Below, in pieces: positions 59,330-64,000 of a stretch of 64,000 nt of DNA. The stretch's first letter is position 1, and the number at the start of each line of letters is the position of its first letter. The DNA is from Edaphobacter modestus (GTDB lineage Bacteria; Acidobacteriota; Terriglobia; Terriglobales; Acidobacteriaceae), in assembly GCF_004217555.1 (NCBI RefSeq), contig NZ_SHKW01000001.1, positions 5,704,001-5,768,000 of the forward strand. Direction: 5' to 3'. The notes beneath the pieces are model-generated. The model made no database searches. It was not told where the DNA came from and saw only the letters and a program-made list of their open reading frames with translations. A program made the position numbers and the translations under genes.

Positions 59330-59655
59330 ATGGGACAGCACAAGGAAGAAGATCTGGCGCGGTGGCGTGGTCTTGTATCGGAGCAGGCAGCAAGCGGCAC
59401 GAGTGTGGCTGCGTTCTGTCGTGATCGCGGATTACGCGACTGGCAGTTCTACGAGTGGAAGAAGCGTTTACGTTTCTCCGCGGCGGCGCCGTTTATCGCG
59501 GTGGCGGTGGCATCCACGGAGGCGGCATCGGCACAGTCAGGGCAGATGTCAGGGATTGAGATACGGCATCGCGGTGGTTGGAGCGTGATCGTGGAACCGG
59601 GCTTCGATGCAAATCATCTGCGTCGTTGCTGGCCGTTCTGGAGATGGCGTCGTGA
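59330..59655 (+). pseudogene. tnpA: IS66 TnpA, frameshifted
   Basis: Starts MGQHKEEDLARWRGLVSEQAASGTSVAAFCRDRGLRDWQFYEWKKRLR, the usual IS66 accessory protein. Near 59624 one base is missing: the present frame reads LRRCWPFWRWRR, while the next frame gives the expected LAVLEMAS and a stop at 59653-59655 that overlaps the tnpB start. The open frame as it stands runs on to 59719 in the wrong frame. Confidence 0.8.
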
Positions 59656-60065
59656 TCGGTCTACCGAGTCTGCAGGCGTTGGATGGCGCGCCGGGTCCAC
59701 GGATCTGGCTGGCAGCTGAAGCGACCGACATGCGGTGCGGCTTCGATCGGCTGGCCCAGCGCGTACAGGCGGTGATCGGCGCGGACCCGCTCAGCGGTCA
59801 TCTGTTCCTGTTCCGATCGCGCGGTGGCAACCGCTTGAAGATTCTGACGTGGGACCGCGACGGGTACGTGCTGTGGTACAAGCGTCTTGAGGTCGGAGTG
59901 TTCAAGCTTCCTCGTGTTGCTCTTGGTGCTGGTTCGGTTGAGCTACGCGCAAGCGAGTTGGCGATGTTGTTAGGTGGCATCGACATGGCGAAGCTGAAGC
60001 GTGTGCCGCGCTATGAACGGCCAGCGCAAAGGGGTGCAAAACACGCAGAAACAGTAGTTGCCTGA
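59652..60065 (+). CDS. tnpB: IS66 TnpB
   Basis: 137 aa from GTG 59652, overlapping the ancestral tnpA stop by GTGA. IWLAAEATDMRCGFDRLAQRVQAVIGADPLSGHLFLFRSRGGNRLKILTWDRDGYVLWYKRLEVGVFKLP is the typical IS66 Orf2 core. It is the only intact frame of the element. TnpB is needed with TnpA and TnpC for IS66 movement; its biochemical role is unclear. A 15-base palindrome (ACCCACT-A-AGTGGGT) follows at 60085-60099 at the tnpC start. Confidence 0.9.
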   Translation: MIGLPSLQALDGAPGPRIWLAAEATDMRCGFDRLAQRVQAVIGADPLSGHLFLFRSRGGNRLKILTWDRDGYVLWYKRLEVGVFKLPRVALGAGSVELRASELAMLLGGIDMAKLKRVPRYERPAQRGAKHAETVVA

Positions 60066-60093
60066 CGCGCATCACTTACGTCTAACCCACTAA

Positions 60094-61754
60094 GTGGGTC
60101 ACTCTCTATCTAACTCTACTGATCTTCCCGGCGACAAGGACACGCTGCAGTTGATGGTGCTTGCATTGCTCGAGGAACGCGATCAGCAGAAGCAGCACGT
60201 AGAAGAACAGAAACAGCGTGCCGAGGCGCATAGGAAGCAGGCCGCAGCGTTGCAGGTTGAGCTACTCCGTGTGAAGGTGGAGTTGGAGCGCTACCAGAAG
60301 TGGTACTACGGCCCTTGCGCGGACCGGTTGTAGTCCGATCAAGACCTCGCGCAGATGTTGCTGAACTTCGCCGAGGAACTGGACCGCAAGCCTGTTCACG
60401 CAGAAGATCTGTCTGCTGCCGCCAAGCCCGCCGAAGAGTTGCGTCGTGTGAAGCGCCGCAAGGGTCGGCGCAATCTGGCCAACTTCGAGAACCTTCCTGT
60501 TATCACGCATGTCTACGAGTTGAGCGAAGCAGAGCAGGCTTGCCCTTGCTGTGGTCTGGCGCGCAAGGAGATCGGCGCCGATGAGAGCTGGCAGGTCGAG
60601 TATTTGCCAGGCCACTTCGAACGCATCCAGCATGTGCGCAAGAAGTATGCCTGCACAAGCTGCGAGACCGACGGCGAAAACCCCAGCATCCAGGCGGCGA
60701 AAAGGCCGGAGACGGCTATCGACAAGGGGCTTGCCGGTCCAGGCTTGCTTGGCCTATATCGTAACCAGCAAGTACTCTGACTATCTGCCGCTGTACCGGC
60801 TTGAAGATATCTTCGCGCGGCAGGGCTTCGAGATCTCGCGGGCCACGCAGTCGGTGTGGTCCGGTGATGTGGCAGACTTGGTTGAGCCGCTCTATCATCT
60901 GATGGCGGATCGTGTGCGTGCCTCGCATGTGGTGGCTACCGATGACACCATCATGCCCATGCAGAGCAAAGATAATGTTGCGAATGCGCGCATGTGGGTT
61001 TACGTTGGCGACGAGGCTCAACCGTACAACGTCTTCGACTTCACGATGGATCGCGGCCGCGATGGACCAAAGCGCTTCCTGAAAGATTACGGGCAGGTTT
61101 TGTTGGCGGATGGCTATGCTGGCTACAACGGTGTTGTGGTCGGCAATGCGATCACGCGCGCTGGGTGTTGGGCGCATATGAAAAGAAGATCATCGATGCG
61201 GAGAAGCCTGCTCCCGAGATGCCAGGGAGGCGGTCGAGCGGGTGCGTGCGCTCTATGCTGTCGAGCGGCAGGGCAAGGATGCCTCCATCGCAGAGCGCCT
61301 GAAACTACGTCGTGAGCAGTCAGCGCCGCTGCTGGCGGAGTTGCAGGATCGGCTTCTTCAGTGGAAGCAAGAGCTGCTGCCCAAGCATCCCATGGCCGAG
61401 GCGATCAACTATGCTCTGGGCCAATGGAACGAACTGAACGTCTTCTGCTCCGATGGTGCTGTGCCCATCGACAACAACGTGAGCGAAAGAGAGATGAAGC
61501 GCGTCGTTCTCAATCGGAAGAACTCGCTCTTCGTGGGAAACGCTCGCGGCGGAAGAACAGCCGCCATCCTGGCCAGCTTGACCAGTACCTGCCGCAGACA
61601 TGACGTGGACCCGCAACTGTACCTCACGCAGTTGCTGATCAACCTGCCAACGCTACCCATCAGCAAACTGCCCCAGTGGCTGCCAGATCAGTGGAAGCAA
61701 CTTCAGGCCGCAAGAATGGCTAGCCTGCAAAGTGCCGCCCCGTCTCCCCGGTAG
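60094..61754 (+). pseudogene. tnpC: IS66 transposase TnpC, one nonsense and three frameshift mutations
   Basis: The N-terminal coiled coil (LLEERDQQKQHVEEQKQRAEAHRKQ), the zinc-finger-like ACPCCGLARKEIG, the catalytic region (VVATDDTIMPMQ; VLLADGYAGYNGV) and the C-terminal part (DGAVPIDNNVSEREMKR) are all recognisable. Breaks: TAG at 60331-60333 in place of the expected Gln codon (CADRL-stop-SDQDL), an extra G near 60750, one base lost near 61181 and another near 61222. Translation therefore changes frame three times, and the protein is dead. Confidence 0.92.
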
Positions 61755-61909
61755 GTCCCGCAAAGGCAACTCCTCTCTAGGAGCAGGTCCGAGGTGAACA
61801 GCGACGGAAGCCGAAGCCCTTTGCGCTCACCCGTCGCCGCTCGCCCCAGCAGCCCTCCCCCAGGGAGGTCGTACGTTTCCATGCCTCTGCCTAAGGACAA
61901 CTGGATGGA

Positions 61910-62350
61910 TTATTGCTGTGCCGGCCCAGTCGGAAGTTGCACATATGCGAGCGATGAAGATTTCCGTTCCAGAGTCTCCTGCTCGGTCCGGCTGCGTACG
62001 AACTGGCGCCCCTCACCCTGGCCCGGCATCCAGACCTGGTAGAGATAGTTGCTGTCTCCATAGCACCGAAAGATCAGCCGCCCCAGGTCCTTACTGTTTT
62101 GCTCTCCGGTGGGCTGGACCAACATCAGGTACTGCCTCTTGGTGGCCTGGGTATCGACGAACGAAAGATACCGTGGTGCCTGCAGTGAGATGCGATATCT
62201 GCCTGCAGGCACCATCTGGTCGTTGGCGGAGAAATCAAATGGAATGTTGACGGTTACCGCCTGAGCCTGTGCTGCCGCCGGTCCAGTCAGCGCCGCGCCG
62301 AGCGAAAGCGCCAGAGCTGCGCAGGTAAGGATGGAAGATATACGGAACAT
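61910..62350 (-). CDS. Small secreted acidobacterial protein
   Basis: 146 aa from ATG 62350 (GAGGAG 9 bases upstream; a longer start at 62392 is less likely). Signal peptide ends near PAAAQAQ, then VNIPFDFSANDQMVPAGRYRISLQ, a motif I recognise from many acidobacterial secreted proteins of unknown role, followed by LIFRCYGDSNYLYQVWMPGQGEGR. Probably periplasmic or surface-exposed, beta-rich. It is divergent from the regulator at 62594 with a 243-base gap. No function can be assigned. Confidence 0.82.
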   Translation of the reverse strand: MFRISSILTCAALALSLGAALTGPAAAQAQAVTVNIPFDFSANDQMVPAGRYRISLQAPRYLSFVDTQATKRQYLMLVQPTGEQNSKDLGRLIFRCYGDSNYLYQVWMPGQGEGRQFVRSRTEQETLERKSSSLAYVQLPTGPAQQ

Positions 62351-62593
62351 GGCGAACCTCCTCGATGATCCTGCGGCTTTGTCCTGTTCCAACTACCGCT
62401 TGGGATATTCGCAATGTGCGCCGCTGCTGCGATCCGCTCAATGCTCTGGAGATCATTCCGTCATCATCTACTCATTGCGCTCTCCGCCCTTGACACGAAA
62501 GGACTTTGTCCATCGAGTAAATTGCTGATTCGAGTTCTGTTGGCCTGCCGAGCGGGAAAGGTGTAAAGTTTTCTAGCCCAGAGGAGCGCGCTA

Positions 62594-64000
62594 ATGGGCA
62601 TGCCGGTCGACACTCCACGGACCTGGCGCTTCGGCGTCTTCGAACTGGACGCCTCGAGTGGAGAACTGCGCCGCAATGGCACCGTCGTCAAGCTGCGCGA
62701 ACAGCCGGCGCGCATTCTGCTCCTGCTGCTCGAGCACGCGGGGCAGATGGTCACGCGCGAGCAATTGCGCCAGCATCTCTGGCCGTCCGACACCTTCGTC
62801 GATTTCGACCACAGCCTGAATTCTGCTGTCATGAAGCTCCGCGAAGCCTTGGGCGACTCGGCCGACAAGCCTCTCTACATCGAAACCATCCCGAAGAAGG
62901 GTTATCGCTTTGTCGCGCCCGTTTCCCAACCGGGGGATACGCAGAATGGCGGCGCTTCGTCTCAAGCGACTGCGGGATCCGAGATGGTGGGACTCAACAC
63001 GCGTAAACAGAGCAATGGGAGCGTTGAAGTCCGCACTATTACGCCTGACGAGAAGCAAGACCGTCGAAGGCTGCTCTCCAGGAAGTTAGCCCTAATAATC
63101 GTATGCGTCGTGTCTGCGATTGGAATCGCCGCGCTCATTCGATCTTCGTCTCTTCGATCCGCCCTTGTTCAATTTGGGAGCCAGCCTAAGCCATCTTCGG
63201 GCGAGCCGAACGTGATGTCGCCGAATCTGCGTTCTTCGATTCTCACGAGCGCGCCCGGAGACGCGAGATCCCCGTCGTTTTCGCCGGACGGGCGTCAGAT
63301 CGCGTTCGTTTGGAATGGTGTGGAGCGCAGACACTACGACATCTATGTGCAGCTGGTGGGAGGTGACACGCCGCTACAACTCACACACCACAAGCGGGGC
63401 GACGGTGTTCCCGGCCCGCCGCAGTGGTCGCCGGATGGGCGGGAGATCGCCTTTGCCCGCTGCAATAGCGACCGCGACGGGGTCTACACGGTCCCCGCAC
63501 TCGGCGGCCCCGAGCGTCGACTGACGAACTCGCCCTGCCGGGAATGGGTCGCGGGCCGGCCTATCTGGACTCCGGACAGCAAAGCCATGGTGATGCTCGA
63601 CCAGTGCACCCCAGCTGGTCCGCGCGCGGTTGTGCTCTTCTCCTTCGCAACCGGTGAGAAGCGCTGTCTCGCGACCGGATCTCACGGAGACTTTGGCGCC
63701 GAGGATGCGCTCTCCCCGGACGGACGAACCGTTGCATTTTCTCATCATACGGACGCAACCTATGGGGAGCTCTATGCCGTGCCGCTCTCCGGCGAAGGAC
63801 CGAGGCGCCTTGTTTCAGGCGGTATTCACTTCTGGAACCTGATGTGGACACCCGACGGCAAATACATTGTTTTCTACTCCAACCGGGGAAACATGATGCG
63901 CGCCTGGAGGGTACCGGTCGCGGGCGGCCCGGTCGAACCTGAGATGGTTTATCCGGGCGTGGGATCGATCTCCCAGGACGGGCGGAGGCTCGCCTATACC
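62594..64000 (+). CDS. Winged-helix DNA-binding protein with PD40 beta-propeller, runs off window
   Basis: At least 469 codons from ATG 62594 (GAGGAG 8 bases upstream) with no stop before the window end. An OmpR/ToxR-type winged helix is at about 10-110 (FGVFELDASSGELRRNGTVVKLREQPARILLLLLEHAGQMVTREQLRQHLWP, ending YIETIPKKGYRFVAPV). One membrane helix follows (LALIIVCVVSAIGIAALI, near 165-182), then TolB-like PD40 repeats such as SPSFSPDGRQIAFVWNG and PPQWSPDGREIAFARCN. This ToxR-like plan, DNA binding inside and a sensor propeller outside, is frequent in acidobacteria. The ligand is unknown. Confidence 0.93.
   Translation, partial: MGMPVDTPRTWRFGVFELDASSGELRRNGTVVKLREQPARILLLLLEHAGQMVTREQLRQHLWPSDTFVDFDHSLNSAVMKLREALGDSADKPLYIETIPKKGYRFVAPVSQPGDTQNGGASSQATAGSEMVGLNTRKQSNGSVEVRTITPDEKQDRRRLLSRKLALIIVCVVSAIGIAALIRSSSLRSALVQFGSQPKPSSGEPNVMSPNLRSSILTSAPGDARSPSFSPDGRQIAFVWNGVERRHYDIYVQLVGGDTPLQLTHHKRGDGVPGPPQWSPDGREIAFARCNSDRDGVYTVPALGGPERRLTNSPCREWVAGRPIWTPDSKAMVMLDQCTPAGPRAVVLFSFATGEKRCLATGSHGDFGAEDALSPDGRTVAFSHHTDATYGELYAVPLSGEGPRRLVSGGIHFWNLMWTPDGKYIVFYSNRGNMMRAWRVPVAGGPVEPEMVYPGVGSISQDGRRLAYT

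Larger units (their letters stand above)
59272..61830 (+). mobile_element. Decayed IS66-family element
   Basis: Carries tnpA, tnpB and tnpC in standard IS66 order. The ends are proposed from GTGAGCGC at 59272-59279 and its reverse complement GCGCTCAC at 61823-61830; they match only over 8 bases, and no 8-bp target duplication is seen. tnpA and tnpC are broken, so the copy cannot move by itself. Confidence 0.8.

Noticed and set aside
59272..61830. Precise IS66 ends with target-site duplication
   Set aside because: Only 8 bases match between the proposed ends and the flanks share no 8-bp duplication, so the borders remain tentative.
1..64000. CRISPR array, rRNA genes, prophage or intact restriction system
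   Set aside because: No regularly spaced direct repeats, rRNA-like sequence, phage structural genes or complete hsd set could be seen on either strand.

Overview
The window looks like a chromosome segment of a soil acidobacterium (class Terriglobia, near Granulicella, Edaphobacter or Terriglobus). The signs are three very large TonB-receptor-like proteins with an N-terminal carboxypeptidase-regulatory-like domain (Oar type), a membrane-bound winged-helix/PD40 regulator, a PEP-CTERM protein, a secretin with a C-terminal cohesin-like domain, and small secreted proteins typical of that group. No plasmid or phage replication gene is visible. The organism assignment is inference from protein style; no rRNA is present.

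Layout. 1-7.8 kb: housekeeping and metabolic genes (S10 carboxypeptidase 3' end, small conserved protein, ribBA, HAD hydrolase, aminotransferase, PfpI/DJ-1 protein, pepA, smpB). 8-13.6 kb: an operon of a secretin and two pseudopilins, then a PEP-CTERM protein and an M48 metalloprotease. 13.7-15.4 kb: two near-identical tRNA-Arg genes (anticodons ACG and TCG) flanking a divergent HxlR regulator/SDR pair. 15.4-21.6 kb: a tight seven-gene minus-strand operon with larB, larC and larE (nickel-pincer nucleotide cofactor synthesis), a NicO-type nickel permease, a YiaK-like dehydrogenase, a Tat-exported aldo/keto reductase and a small ferredoxin-fold protein. No larA is present. 21.7-26.8 kb: a Gfo/Idh/MocA oxidoreductase and a full 4-deoxy-5-ketouronate route (kduD, divergent kduI-kdgK-eda). 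27-36 kb: two convergent TonB-receptor-like genes and an alginate-lyase-family protein, so polyuronate uptake, cleavage and catabolism sit side by side.

36-43 kb: a LysR regulator with a clear T-N11-A dyad, divergent from an RND-MFP-OMF efflux operon. 43-46 kb: a dmlA/dctA pair for C4-dicarboxylates. 46-48 kb: an ArsR-type regulator with a long dyad operator, divergent from two SDR genes. 48.4-55.3 kb: a membrane-tethered winged-helix regulator, three palindromes, a third TonB-receptor-like gene, a DUF218/YdcF protein and an S1/P1-type zinc hydrolase. 55.3-58.1 kb: a truncated membrane gene, a LysR regulator divergent from an FMN reductase, and an outer-membrane protein.

58.1-61.8 kb is a mobile-DNA scar: the 3' half of a tRNA-Glu (likely attachment-site remnant), scattered type I restriction hsdR fragments, and a decayed IS66 element with one nonsense and several frameshift mutations. 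The window ends in a secreted small protein and a regulator that runs off the edge.

The most distinctive items are the lar operon without its racemase, the RibBA whose GTP cyclohydrolase II half has lost its catalytic loop, the tRNA-Glu/hsdR/IS66 scar, the competing hairpins before eda, and the palindrome cluster at the third receptor gene.
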